A model generated the notes under the pieces. That model was not told where the DNA came from. It made no database searches and worked only from the letters and a program-made list of their open reading frames with translations. The position numbers and the translations under genes are program-made. From positions 36,208,001 to 36,272,000 of the forward strand of contig NC_091046.1 in the NCBI RefSeq assembly GCF_963966145.1: a DNA stretch of 64,000 nucleotides, read 5' to 3'. The stretch is from Tenebrio molitor (taxonomy: Eukaryota; Arthropoda; Insecta; Coleoptera; Tenebrionidae). Each line of letters begins with the position of its first letter. Position 1 is the first letter of the stretch. Positions 33,768-45,733 of this stretch are shown here, piece after piece.

Positions 33768-35632
33768 ATGTCGTCTCCAGCTCCAAAATCACCCGAACAA
33801 AGCGAAAAAAGCAAAAAATACGACAGACAATTGAGGTTAGTTTAATACAGTAATTATTTTAAGTATCGGTAAACTTTGTTGCAGATTGTGGGGTGATCAT
33901 GGTCAGAAGTTACTTGAAAACGCCAAAATTTGTTTGATAAATGCAACCGCGTTAGGTACTGAAATTTTAAAAAGTTTGATTTTACCTGGTATTGGCTCAT
34001 TTACTATTGTCGATGGTGAAAAAGTTACAGATGAAGATATAGGAACAAAGTAAGAATTAAATTATATTGATTGAGCAAAACCATGTAATTTTCAATTTTA
34101 GTTTTTTTATTGAAAGTGACTCAATTGGTTTATCACGAGCACAAGTAGCAACACAAAATTTACTGGAACTTAATCCTGATGTTCGAGGTGATTATATAGA
34201 TGAATCTGTTGATCATATCATGGCTCACAGTCAAGACTTTTTTGATACTTTCTCTGTGGTAATTGCAACTTCTTTACCAGAAAAGTATGATTTGTTGCAA
34301 GTGCCTCTTAAATAAATATTAATATTTCAACATTTTCAGAATTTTAATACCACTCTCTAGGCACTTATGGCAAAAAAATATTCCACTAATTCTTTGTCGT
34401 AGTGTTGGATTTTTAGGTTACATAAGGTTGCAAGTAAAAGAACATACTATAATTGAAGCACACCCCGATAATGAAAACCCTGATTTAAGATTAGATAATC
34501 CATGGCCTGCACTGCAAGAACATTTAGATAAGATTAATATATCTAGTTTGGATAATAAGGAACGCAGTCATGTTCCTGCACTTGTCATTCTTTATTATTA
34601 TTTAAATGAATTTAAGAGCATACATGGTTAGTATAAATGTTATTGGAAGCACATTTAACAAGTATGTCTATTTTATTAGGCCATTTGCCCAAAACTAGAA
34701 GTGAGAAGGAAGAGATTAAGAAAATTATTATTGAAAGCCCAATACCAGATGAACATGGATTAAAACACTTGGAAGAAAATTTTAAAGAAGCTATCCGTTA
34801 TATTAATACTTGTGTTAATCCAGTGAAAATACAAAGTCATGTACAAGCAATTTTAGATGATGATAGCTGCATAAATTTAAACCAAAATAGTTCCCCATTT
34901 TGGGTTTTGTGTGCGGCACTGAGAGAATTTGTTGAAACAGAAAATGCACTCCCTCTCAAGGGTACTTTACCAGATATGGCAGCAGATACAAATAGCTACA
35001 TAACTCTACAGCAACTCTACCAAAAACAAGCTCAGAGTCAGTTTGAAGTGATTTATAGACGAGCTTTAGAGTTAGCGCGTAACTTGGGACTTTCCCAAGA
35101 TGCAATAACTGAATCTGAAGTAAATTAAATGAATATTTAATTGTTTACCATGAAATGATGTTTTATTTTTTAGGCAAAATTATTTTGCAAGCATGCAAGT
35201 GAACTTCATGTTGTCAGGGGTAGTTGTATTGCAGATGAGTACCAAAAATCTAGATTAGATTTTACATCATATCTTGAAGATCCAGACAGTTTAATGTTTC
35301 ATTATATCACTCTTCGAGGCTTAGAACGATTTATTAGTGAATTTAATACCTATCCTGGGCAACTAGATGATCATGTAGAGCCAGATGTACTTAAATTAAA
35401 AAGTATTATTGGAAAGCTCTTGGCAGAATGGGGCTACTCACAAATTATTAGAGATGAACGGGTTCATGAGGTGTGTCGTTATGGAGGTGCTGAATTACAT
35501 TCAGTTTCTGCAATTTTAGGAGGGTGTGCAGCACATGAAGCTATTAAGCTTATTACTTGTCAATATAAACCTTTAAATAATACTTTTATATATGATGCTA
35601 TTACTTCTACTTCTGCTTCTTTTACACTTTAA
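33768..35632 (+). CDS. APP-BP1: NEDD8-activating enzyme E1 regulatory subunit (APP-BP1/NAE1)
   Basis: Six exons, 33768-33835, 33885-34049, 34102-34284, 34340-34626, 34680-35119 and 35174-35632, give 533 residues, against 534 in the human protein. The start KKYDRQLRLWGDHGQ is the E1-family signature. It is followed by ICLINATALGTEILKSLILP and GIGSFTIVDG of the ThiF-like nucleotide-binding fold. The C-terminal part contains HEVCRYGGAELHSVSA and ILGGCAAHEAIKLIT. It pairs with UBA3 to adenylate NEDD8 and charge UBC12, thereby driving cullin neddylation in nucleus and cytoplasm. As the regulatory half it needs no catalytic Cys. Introns are 49-55 bp. The stop codon overlaps an AATAAA (35631-35636), with another at 35674-35679. 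Confidence 0.97.
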
Positions 35633-35815
35633 TAAAGTAGTTCAAAACATGTTTTGTTAATTAGGTCAGTAAGAATAAACGTTTTTAAATTATTAAGTAA
35701 GAATTTCTTTCCACAAGTATCCAAAATATTTTAAATCGGAAAATTTTCAAACTCGCGAAAAAAAGCGAATGTAGGTGGCGCTCGTGAAGGTCAGCATGGC
35801 AGCTCAAAGTAGGTA

Positions 35816-36027
35816 CAGTTGGCTTAAAAAAAAAACGGGAAATGAAATTTGACCTAATATGAACTGAAAATTTAATTTGTCAATTTGTGTCTGTTTGACA
35901 GTAGTATTTCTGACACATAACTGCAGTTTTTTAACCTAAATTCTAAAAGGCCGTTTCAAACTATAAAAATTTAATAAAATCTGACAGAACTTTGTCTGAC
36001 AGTTCCCGTTTTTTTGAAGCCAACCGT
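35816..36027. mobile_element. MITE with GTTGGCTT ends
   Basis: cagttggcttaaaaaaaaaa plus cggga is inverted as tcccgtttttttgaagccaac. A doubled tctgacag-type phrase lies inside. Length is about 212 bp. Confidence 0.75.
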
Positions 36028-36136
36028 TACACAGACACAGATTAAAGAGATGTATTGGTTATGGTAGGTATTTTAAGAGAAAATTGTTTACGCGAATGTG
36101 CATAGCATTTACCTTTGATTTTTCCGTATTTTAATA

Positions 36137-36241
36137 ATGTTGTGTACATTGGGTGATATTGTAAATTATGCGAACGAAGGTGTGCGACCTATAATAGAAG
36201 GTGACAGACTTTTTAATCTTGTGCGGTTATTTGAACAATAA
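36137..36241 (+). other. Short ORF, 34 codons, transposon-like sentence
   Basis: The frame MLCTLGDIVNYANEGVRPII continues EGDRLFNLVRLFEQ and stops. It looks like genuine coding sequence and loosely recalls the start of repetitive SWIM-domain proteins found in arthropod genomes, but that link is memory-based. It lies 38 bp past the THAP stop codon on the opposite strand, so it could be a truncated exon. Confidence 0.3.
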
Positions 36242-36278
36242 AATTTTTGGGTTATGTTTATGTTCCTCAACTATTTTA

Positions 36279-37742
36279 TTATTGACTATTATAAACTATT
36301 ATACGAGTTTTGTCTAATTCAGTTAAAGCACTTGTCATAACACTTAATAAATCCATGTTTTGTATTCCTGTTAACACTTTCAACTTATAATTATTATCTA
36401 TAATATTACTGACATCAAACTCCTTAAATTCTTCATATGTGTTTACTTGGATTGCTTTGTCTTCATAGGTTTTTTTATGACAATTTTGTTGTATTACATT
36501 TTCTGATAATAGTACCAATGCCTCAGCTGCAAGCCAAGTTGATAGTGGACTGCCCTCACCAGCATCACTAAAAAAATATGAAGCAAATATTTTTATACTT
36601 ATTGTGAAATACAATCAATAAGAAATTTACCATTCCAATAAAGGATCATTTCTGTCATTGCCATTGTTGCCATCAAAGGTAATTTGTTGTTGTCTATAAA
36701 TTAAAAAATTAATTGTGCTTTGCTTTATTAACAGTAAAACTTCCAATTCTCTTTTTCTTTTCAGTAATCGACTTGCCCGTTGTTCCTTCTGAGTCTCATT
36801 GATTCTTTTGTCATGTGGACCAATTGGCAAACAAAGAGATGGAACCACGTTTTTTTTCAGTTTATGTGCTTTGTTTACATGTTCTAAAATCAAATCACTT
36901 TTTAGTTTTTATACATTATTACACATATTATTTATAATATTCACAACTATTTTTTAAGGTTATGGTTATGCAATTAGTGTTTGAACTTGCAGTTGCAGTA
37001 ATAACAGGTATTTAATCCGTTAATTAGGTAATCTATTATTTAAGGTGATAATCTGATTTAATTTATTAGAGTTGCAGAGTTGAAAAAATGTTTTATCTAA
37101 TCCCGTGGGATAAATGACACTTATCCCACTCATTTGAGTGGAATAAGGAACTTCATTACTGGACGCATTTCATTACTCCACTCAGTGGGATAAGTGAGCT
37201 TCATTACCCCACTCAGTGGGATAAGTAAGTCATTATTCCACTGAGTGGTGTAATGAGACTGGCGGAAATAAATAAGATTTACCTTTTTTTTTAATTCGGG
37301 GCGGTCTTAGATAAAATTTTGTACATAACACGTGGGCTAAAGCATATTACAGGAAACTCGTGTGATTACAGATGAACTCGGGCTAACGCCCTCGTCATCT
37401 GCAATCTTCACACTCGAATCCTGTAATATTGCTTTTATCCCACTAATTGTGTAAATAACTATTACCAATAATAGCTGGGGAACCTGCAAATTTAACACAC
37501 TATGGGTACATAGCTAGACCTATTTAGTCACCTTTTAAGAAAAAATCACTATCCTTAAAATGTCGTCCACATACTCTCATAGCTAAAGTCACTGGCTTTC
37601 CGATTTTTAAAACTCTTATCCATTCTGAACGCAATTTATCGTTGTATGTTGGAAAATGATGAAATGACACATTAGCACTATATGTTGATTTACACTGCGG
37701 TACACAACAATACACTTTACTTTTTGAAAGAGTTTTTTCCAT
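36279..37742 (-). CDS. THAP-domain protein
   Basis: Three exons, 37742-37532, 36883-36631 and 36567-36279, give 250 residues. Exon 1 encodes almost the whole THAP C2CH zinc domain: YCCVPQCKSTY with the first two Cys, HHFPTYND, EWIRVL, then VCGRHF with the last Cys and His. Exon 2 supplies KLKKNVVPSLCLP, the AVPS-like sequence that closes THAP domains. A basic region (RLLKRKRELEVLLL) may form a short coiled coil. The C-terminal part has no known domain. THAP proteins bind DNA and often descend from P-element transposases; no transposase domain is present here, so it is probably a host regulator. A 648-bp first intron contains repeats, and a hAT transposon lies just upstream of the start codon. 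Confidence 0.9.
37100..37255. repeat. Cluster of CCACTCAGTGG micro-palindromes
   Basis: Inside THAP intron 1, short units of the type ccactcagtgggataag recur four to five times in both orientations, some with small changes (ccactcatttgagtgg). Confidence 0.85.
37335..37442. repeat. Inverted repeat in THAP intron 1
   Basis: taaagcatattacagg with actcgtgtgattacagatga is inverted as catctgcaatcttcacactcg with cctgtaatattgcttttatc. Arms are about 45 bp. Together with the ggataa micro-palindromes to its left, it may be one element. Confidence 0.75.
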
Positions 37743-37869
37743 TTTTAAGCATCAATATATATATTTAAATAAAATAACAATGCTGATAACCTTTAAAACC
37801 TTGCTTTGTTTACCTACTTTCATTAACTTTACTTTTATCCGCTTGGGTTGAGAGCGCCACTATTTCTCG

Positions 37870-40848
37870 TAGTGGTGGGCAAAAAATATCGATGTTTTAG
37901 AACATCGAGGTTTTCTCGACAACATCGATGAAAACATATCGATGTTTCATGAGGGCGATATATCGAAGACTATCGATGTTTTGCTATTCGATGTTAGCGG
38001 TTTTCTCTTCTACGCACGCCCAGAGTCAATCCTTGGCCAACGCAAACCCCATTGGTTTTTTTGCAGCGCAAAGCACGTGCAAAGAACAAAGACAATCCAT
38101 CACAAAGATTTGAAAGTTGAAACCTGTGGTCTGTGCAGAGGTCTGTGGTTGAAACGGCGTCTCTTTGGCGGGAGAAAGTCTGGATTGATCTGGATGTGGT
38201 TGGATTTTGCAGATAGATCCGGTTATGGAATGTGCTAGTTAAGCAAAAAAATCATTGTGATGTGATGTGAAATGTAATTTGGGCCCTGATTAACGTGATT
38301 TCGTGACTTCATGTGAACGCAACAGTATATGAACAATTTGGTTTTGGTTATCGCATTGTTGCAGTGGTAGTCGTCCAGTTAAAATTAGTTGGTCACAAGT
38401 TACAACAGGGTAAGTGAAGTTCTTTTGTACTTTATTTAATTAGAAGATTGTTGTAGGTAGGTATGTATTCATTATTTTGTTTGTTAATTTAGGAGTTCAG
38501 GAAGGGTCATGGGGAAAACAAGCTCCGTCTGGAAGTATTTCACAAAAAGAAGAGATGGATTCGCCAATTGCAATTTGTGTGGAAAAAAACTCAAGACATC
38601 CGGCAATACAACAAATCTTTTAGGACATGTTTCGAGAATGCATAAAAACCATGTGGCTGAAGACGTAAAGACGGCTGAAGAAGTAAATCAAAACAAAAGT
38701 ACAAACAACGAAATTGAACCAGAATCAAACCAGGGCGCCACAAGTGCCGATACAAATAATAATATGTCTAATGTAAGTACCAATAGCCTAGCTAGTACTG
38801 TGACCCTTGAGAGTTCATCATCACATATCAAAAAGTCCAATACTATTCCGACAGTTTTTAATGAAATAACACAATTCAAACCAGGCGGTAAAAGGGATTT
38901 TGAAACCACAAATTTAATTTTGAAAATGATAATTACAGACAATCTCCCTATGTACTTTGTGGAAAATGCTGGATTTCAAAATTTTTTGCAAAGAGTTCTT
39001 CCGCTGTATACACTTCCTAGCAGAAAAACTTTTTCCAGGCTACTTGATTCTAGATACGAAACAATATCTAGAATTTTTCGAGATAGGTTACAAAACATTG
39101 ACAATTATACACTGACAGCTGATATATGGACTGAAACCCATCAGACGATTAGTTTTTTGGGTATAACACTACATTATCTTGAGGGAAGTACTATAAAAAC
39201 AGTAAATCTGTGTGTGCATCATCTTGAGAAACGCCACACAGCAGAAAATATTTCTGAGATTTTAAAAATGGAATGTGAGAACTGGAATATTAAGTATAAT
39301 AAGATTTTGGCCATTGTAACAGACAATGGCCAAAATATGGTAAAAGCGGCATGTGACACCTTTGGATTGAAGGTACATGTGCATTGTTTTGCACATACCT
39401 TGAATTTAGTTTCAGAAAATGCTATAAAAAGTGAAACCACTATTTCAGAAGTAATTGATAAAGTGAAACGCATTGTCACATATTTTAAACAAAGTTGTAT
39501 CGCCGCTGAGGCGCTAAGAGCTAAACAAATTGAAAGCGGTACCAGTGAACCTTTGAAATTAATTCAGTGTGTAGATACACGCTGGAATTCGAAGTTTTAC
39601 ATGTTGGAAAGATTTTTACGTCTTCGCTCTGTTGTGAGCGATATTTTACTTAATGAGCCAAGTGCTCCAAATATGATCAGCGCATATGAAATAAATATAC
39701 TAAAGGATGTAAAATATATGTTAAAGCCGTTAGAAGTGCTCACCAAGGAAGTATCTGCAGACAAATACGTTACCATAAGTAAAATCATTCCAATGGTTCA
39801 CTGTCTGAAATCAGAACTCGATAATCAACAAACAGACTCTCCAGAGGTGATTAATTTAAAGCAATCCTTATCGTCCGAAATTCACAAAAGATTTGGAAAA
39901 ATGGAACATGTTGAAACCCTGGCAATATCAACATTACTGGATCCCCGGTTTAAAAAGCTCCACTTCAAAGATTATGTCGCCGTGGGAAATTCTATTCTTG
40001 TTATTAAACGAAAATTGGAAAAACTATTTGCAGTTGATAATGTGGATAATCAAATGGAGAGCAGCCCAATAGAAGAAGAAATAGAAAAAGAAATGGACTT
40101 GTGGAAATTACACAAAACCATGGTCGCTGAACACCAAAATAAAGGAACCAGTGAAGACGATATAAAAAATATCATCAATGCAGAAGTGTCACAGTACATT
40201 AATAGTCCAGTGTACCCTTTGAAGAGTGATCCCCTGCTGATATGGGAAGCCATGAAGATTACATACCCACATTTACATAAGCTTGCCCTCAAATATTTAC
40301 AGGTTTGTATTAAGTTATTTATGTATCTATTATTATCAAATTTACCTAAAATCGTTAACTTTACAGATTTGTGCAACTTCAGTACCTGCAGAGAGGCTGT
40401 TTTCGAAGACTGGGCAAATCGTAACTGCAAAACGAAGTCGCCTCAAACCTCAGAGATTAAATAAATTAGTTTTCTTGAGTTCAATTGATAATAATTAGGT
40501 ACTTGCCTTATCTTACCAGAATTGTTTATACTTTATTTTTTTGACATGAATTTTGTTATCTACATATTTACAGAATTTTTTGATTTGTTTTTGTTACTTT
40601 TTTATTGTTTCGTAATATTTAATTATTTACAGAATTTCGCATTTTATTTTTGTTACTTTTTTTATCGTTTGGGAATATAACACATTTATTTAAACTTGAA
40701 CGAGTTTTTGTACCGTACCATAACCCAAAATATCGATGTTTGTGAAATATCGATGTTTCTCTGACAATATATCGACCATCGATGCCAAATTTTTTAAACA
40801 TCGATGTTGGTAGACATCGATGTTTTTGTTTCGATGTGCCCACCACTA
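37870..40848 (+). mobile_element. hAT transposon, complete, 2979 bp
   Basis: The 12-bp inverted ends tagtggtgggca / tgcccaccacta are flanked by a perfect 8-bp target duplication atttctcg (37862-37869 and 40849-40856). Both subterminal regions carry several copies of aacatcgatgtt-like sites, probable transposase-binding repeats. The coding region is intact after one intron. A probable 5'-UTR intron runs from about 38411 to 38491. It sits 127 bp upstream of the THAP start codon, within that gene's likely promoter. Confidence 0.97.
38509..40498 (+). CDS. hAT transposase with BED zinc finger
   Basis: Exons 38509-40302 and 40367-40498 give 641 residues. The N-terminal BED finger is CNLCGKKLKTSG...LLGHVSRMH. 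Catalytic-core motifs follow: LTADIWTETHQTISFLGITL (first Asp), AIVTDNGQNMVKAACDTFG (second Asp), HCFAHTLNLV and DTRWNSKFYMLERFL. The C-terminal dimerisation region, completed by exon 2, reads CATSVPAERLFSKTGQIV (with the usual third acidic residue) and KLVFLSS. No stop or frameshift interrupts it, so it may be active. It resembles ZBED-type Ac-like hAT proteins. The 64-bp intron before the last motif is in phase; skipping it would give a 651-residue read-through lacking the C-terminal motif. Confidence 0.95.
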
Positions 40849-40868
40849 ATTTCTCGTTGTGGCGAATA

Positions 40869-41570
40869 CTTTTGCAACACGGCCTCCTAGATATAACGAT
40901 AGACTTTTAGTCCATCCGGCCGTGCGCATTCGTAGTTCAAGGCATTATTTTTGTTTTGAAGGGTGCGCTGCGGTACGGTGCACGATTGGTTGCCTACTAG
41001 CATTTATTTTTTTAACAACATTTTTTTTGCCATTTATACAATTAGAAAACAAGAACAACGGAAACTACACATTGTAAAATTTAATAAAAGAGGTACTGCA
41101 ACGATTAACAAGGGTTTAATGCTTGGTTTGAGTTAAAAAAAAGTATGCAACCAATATTACACATTTTTGTGCTTTTGACTTCGTTTCAAAAGAGGGAGCT
41201 TAGGTACTCCCGTTAAATGTCATGGTAATTATACACTTTAGGTCGACAAATCTGACGCATGCGCAAATGATTGAATCTCACGCGGATTTTCCTAGCGATG
41301 TTACCATATTGTTTAATAACAATTTATTTTCAATATTTAAAGTACCTAAAAACAGACAATGCTTCATGCTGGACCCGTATATATTGAGCCTAGTTTTAAA
41401 TTCACTGAGTTTTGGAATTTCGGAGTTCCATTTGCGCATGCGTCAGATTTGTCGACCTAAACTGTATCTATAATTACCAATGTCATTTCGAAATCACAAA
41501 CATTTTGCTGACGCGCAGGGCCGAATAAGAGACTTGTCTTTTGTCATATCTAGGAGGCCGTGTTTTGCAA
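40869..41570. mobile_element. Inverted-repeat element split by a nested MITE
   Basis: tttgcaacacggcctcctag plus atat near 40870 is inverted as atatctaggaggccgtgttt near 41548-41570. The smaller perfect-TIR element 41223-41478 lies inside it. Confidence 0.7.
41223..41478. mobile_element. Nested MITE with perfect 33-bp arms
   Basis: 41237-41269 and 41428-41460 are exact reverse complements, each containing gacgcatgcgcaaatg or its inverse next to ggtcgacaaatc. The outer tggtaattata extends the pairing imperfectly to 41223 and 41478. Confidence 0.9.
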
Positions 41571-41793
41571 GAATTTGGCTCTCCTACCATGGATGTCTCC
41601 TACTGGCTACCACTACTACTGGCTCGCAGATAGCGCCACTAAAATTAAATGTCATTTGATGTTTTGAGTTTTGATGACGTCTGTCAAATGATACGAAATG
41701 ATTGTTAATGTATACAGTAAATAGGTATTTAATGTATGTATAATTAACTTAGATAAAACTAGTTTGTATTCACCATAAAAGAAAATGTAAATA

Positions 41794-44280
41794 ATGTGTG
41801 ACACGGGAGAACAGAGTACACTCCTGGCCTCAACTCCGTCATCGAGCACCTCCGGTTGTCTATCAAATGATGAAAGCTCAGATGACCATCTTTTACCTTC
41901 CAGTTTAGCAGCAGAAGAGTTGCAGTTAGCCCTAAATAAGGTGTGAGAACTTAATATTAATAATAGATAATAAATATACTAATTTTAGGAAGCCACAGAA
42001 GAAGAATTACAGAAGGCGATAAATCGTTGTAAAGACTTAGTTTTAGAAAGCAGTCAGTGTTCTTTAGAGCGCAAATGGCTTGTGAGACATCTAATAGAAT
42101 TGCGTTTACGTTTACAGGAATGTAGAGAAGCAATGGTTGATCCACAGTAGGTACATTTTTATCTGTTCTATTAATTATTACAATATTTTTTTATTTTAGA
42201 CATCCTAGGAATAAAAGCAGTGGTGTATCAAGAAGAACTGTAAGAGGACACCATTTAAACTTGCAACCACTGTTGAGGAGTACGTCTTCAAAATATTGTG
42301 ATCATTGCACAGGCACAATATGGTATGGCTTAAATGTTATTATTACATGTAATATTTCTAAGCATTATAGGAGTGTTGTACAAGCATGGTATGAGTGTGA
42401 GGATTGTGGATATGCCTGTCACCATAAGTGTCTCTCGCAAATTATAAGAGAGTGTGCTCATGTTGTGGCCAGTGAACGTGGAGGGTATGAACTAGAAATT
42501 TGTCCAGAGGAAGGGTTATCAGCCCAAAAATATTTATGTGCAGAATGTGGTTCACCTTTGCCTCTAAGTAAGTTTCTATTTGTGATCACGTAGCACTTAA
42601 AAAGGTTAGATATAGTATGCTTAGGACATTATTAAAAATTGTGTTATTTATTATAAAAAAGAAAATTAAATATTTTAATTAATGATCAAACAACAAAAAA
42701 ATTAACAACTCTTGAAAATAAACATATCTCACATAACTACCACATATTTTCATGAAATTTTTCATAGCTTATTTTGGTTATATTTGATATCAACAAGTTT
42801 AAACCACAAGCACTGAAGTTTAGCATTTATGATTTCATTATGTAATATGACAATTAAAGCATAATTTTGTCATTAACATTATACAGGTATTTCACAGAGT
42901 GATAATGAGCCTGACGGAATTGAAAATGCAACCCACAATACATTTCCAAAGTTAACGTGGATATTTGTTTTATGATTTAAAAAACATAGATAAAACATGG
43001 TTACCTGTGCAGTTTCGTAAATTTTGACATAAATATCATTCGTTTGGTTAAATGAAATTGTGAAAAAACGAAGAGTTTTTGGGAAAATGTCTAATGTCTG
43101 CATAAACGCCCAACGGCAGAAGCATTTTGATTGCATTCGCCATAAATCAAAATCATGTCTGTTTTCTCGTTGTTCGAATACATTTTCATCGTATTTTAAC
43201 CTTTTCGTAAATGTCAGTTGTGACAAATAAAATTATTGGAAGCAAAGCCATCGTGGATTCATAATTTCACTTTAAAACAATACATTTGAAATTCACTTTG
43301 GAAATGTATTGTGGGTTGCATTTTCAATTCCGCCGCTCGTGAAATACCGATTATATTGTAGATATGTATTATATCATTAAAACTACTATTTTTCCAAGAG
43401 GACTATATCTAACTAACAAAAAATTACCATTGCACTTAACTACATTGTACTGTATATTGCGCTAGCTGTCCCTAAAGGAATAAGCTGTCTGGGTAGATTG
43501 CTATTTCCAGGTAAAATACACAGCTTTTTTGAGGCACTAACCAAATCACGCTGCGCATAACACCACCTCATTCAAAGAACACTCTGATTAATTTTGTTTT
43601 TGTTAGATAAAGAGTGGACAGAAGCCCGACGCTGCGACTATTCGGGCCTTTATTATTGCACCGCGTGTCACTGGGGCAGTTCAGCTGTCGTCCCGGCACG
43701 GGTGGTACACAACTGGGACCTCACTCCCCAACCTGTCAGCCAAGCTAGTTTGCAGCAGCTCCGAGTAACAGCAAACAGGCCATTGCTGAACTTGGAAAAG
43801 CTGAATCCACGTTTGTTTTCTTTTGTCCACGAACTCAGTCTGGTACGTCGCTTGCGACAAGAACTGTACGGGATGAGAAAATATCTGTCCGTGTGTCGAA
43901 ATGCAAATGAAGATCATTTATTGTGGAAGTACGTCGAAGCACCGCACTTGATTGAAACGCCGGAATTGTACAGTCTCCAAGATTTAGTTGACACCCACTC
44001 GGGAGAGCTGCCGTCGAAGCTTCACACCACAATCGACGTGTTCACCAAACATATTAAAGTAAACTGCGAAATCTGTCGCGGTAGAGGTCATATCTGTGAA
44101 ATTTGCTCAAATGATGAGGTACTATTCCCGTTTGATGCGGCAGCTGTAATATGTAACGAATGTAATGCTGTATTGCATAAGAGTTGCTTTAATAGAAAGA
44201 ACAATAGGTGTCCAAAGTGTGTACGTTTGGAGCATCGAAAAGAGCAGCAATTGGATGAGATTGATAAAATTGAAGAGTAA
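41794..44280 (+). CDS. Def8: DEF8 homologue (C1 plus Rubicon-homology domain)
   Basis: Five exons, 41794-41940, 41989-42146, 42200-42322, 42371-42567 and 43607-44280, give 432 residues. After a Ser-rich N-terminus comes RKWLVRHLIELRLRLQE. A C1-type zinc domain lies at about residues 119-168 (HHLNLQPLL, YCDHC.GTIW, WYECEDCGY, CHHKCL). From about 190 the Cys-rich Rubicon-homology domain shared with PLEKHM1 and Rubicon follows: CAECGSPL, YYCTACHWG, PARVVHNWD, CEICRGRGHICEIC, VLFPFDA, CNECNAVLHKSCF and CPKC. Vertebrate DEF8 binds Rab7 and regulates lysosome positioning, so an endolysosomal role is inferred. The 1039-bp last intron holds a TIR element (42884-43349). AATAAA lies at 44513-44518. Confidence 0.95.
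42884..43349. mobile_element. TIR element inside DEF8 intron 4
   Basis: The left end has ggtatttcac, then ggaattgaaaatgcaaccca and atacatttccaaagt. The right end (about 43290-43349) is the inverse. A truncated relative lies at 8703-8775. It does not touch the splice sites. Confidence 0.85.
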
Positions 44281-44518
44281 CTGTGATAATTTGTGTTGCG
44301 TAAATTATATTTTTTTACATATCTAAATTATAAAAAACAAATTTAAATACGTATTATCTGTTAGTGTGAACAATCTTCCATATTGTGTTTGAATTGGTTA
44401 GCTTGTGCGTAAAGAAATGTTCAATGTTGATTGCTTATTGTATTGTTTTCTCATGTCGCGGTAAACCAGATATTATGGTTTATTAAAGTTTCTTTCCATT
44501 GTTTTTTGATCGAATAAA

Positions 44519-45029
44519 ACAATGTACCACCAGCAACTTGTATTTAATTTGTACCCGAAGTATCCCTTTATTTTTCAATGACTTATAAAGGCCCATTTTA
44601 AATACAAATTTAAAATCAACCAACGTCCACTCAAAGGTACGAAAAATTCCAGGAGAGAACAGACGTCGAGGAGAAAAGAAACTGCATAAAAGAGAGCTTT
44701 TGAGAGGTTGAGCTCATTATTATCTGCCCACTTTGAGGCAGAAAAAAGTTACAGAAGACATCACGCACTGACGAATAGGTACGCCTCGCCATTTCTTAGC
44801 ACAGATCTTAAGAGGATTTACCAATTTTTGTCGAAAGTAATGTACCTATGTCGTGATAAAAAGTCCTTTCCTTTTCTAATCAGTTCATGGAACTTTATAG
44901 CGTTGATTAGCTCTGTGACAGTTTTGGCGGGAATAAATGTCACTTTGGGTTAACAACGTTCAAATACGTCAATTCTATTGATACAAGTTGTCGACTAAAG
45001 AGACAATCTGGCTCTACCGTGATAAAGGG
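44519..45029. other. Intergenic, nothing recognised
   Basis: No gene or clear repeat arm; an 81-codon frame at 44708-44953 has no recognisable domain. Confidence 0.4.
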
Positions 45030-45690
45030 CTAGGGCTGCCGCTGCCTATGCTGCAAGGAAGCGTGTAATATGTCCCATTCATTGACAGTAGTATTACGCT
45101 CCTTAAAATAAATAGGGAAAATACCCTCGCCATCCCAAAAGATTGTAGCCATAATTTTTTGGGTCGATTTTGACACCTTTACATTCTTGGGGGTGCCGCA
45201 CCGTTATAACGCCACTCCATGGATTCCCGTTTGCTTTCAGGATCATAATAAAAAAAACATTGTTTCGTCTCCCATAACAATGGAATCGATTATTTTTGTT
45301 TGTTTGCTGCTGCAGAGCTCTAAAACTGCATTAGCACATCGCACGATCCTGCTTCTGAACGGCGGAAAGAAGTTTTGGGGTCCATCTTGCACTAGTTTTT
45401 TTAATATAAAAATGATCATGGAGAACACGATACATGGTACTTTTGAAAAGGTCTAACCTTTCGGCAATCTCCCTTATCTTCAATCGTCGACTACTCAACA
45501 CCTCCTGCTAAATGAGATTGATTGTTTCCCGAGTCAACACTTCAACAGGACGACCCTCATGTTGCACATCTTCAACCGATTCTCTGCCAAGCCGAAATTC
45601 TTTGACCCAGTCTTTTGCTGTGGGATATGAAGATTGTCGAGACGTTTTTTGATTTCAGTCAGGGATTGACCCTCTTTGGACGCTACGGTA
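45030..45690 (-). pseudogene. mariner-type transposase relic
   Basis: The minus strand reads, with several stops, DWVKEFRLGRESVEDVQHEG and RPVEVLTRETINLI, then RRLKIREIAERLDLFKSTMY and RVLHDHF, TSARWTPKLLSAVQK, and NGNPWSGVITVRHPQECKGV with GWRGYFP-like remains. These are the HTH and linker region and early catalytic domain of mariner transposases. The C-terminal half is missing. Confidence 0.85.
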
Positions 45691-45733
45691 CTCAATTTTT
45701 AGGATTTTAAAAATAATTAACAACAACGCCAAT

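Noticed and set aside
37100..37255. CRISPR-like array
   Set aside because: The units are palindromic, irregularly spaced and lack unique equal-length spacers, and the genome is eukaryotic.
40303..40464. 651-residue hAT transposase end without splicing
   Set aside because: Reading through the intron loses the C-terminal CATSVPAERLFS dimerisation motif; splicing to 40367 restores it in phase.
42303..42593. Unspliced frame through DEF8 intron 3
   Set aside because: The inserted NVIITCNISKHYR segment interrupts the C1 domain; removing 42323-42370 with GT/AG ends restores GTIWSVVQAWYECEDC.
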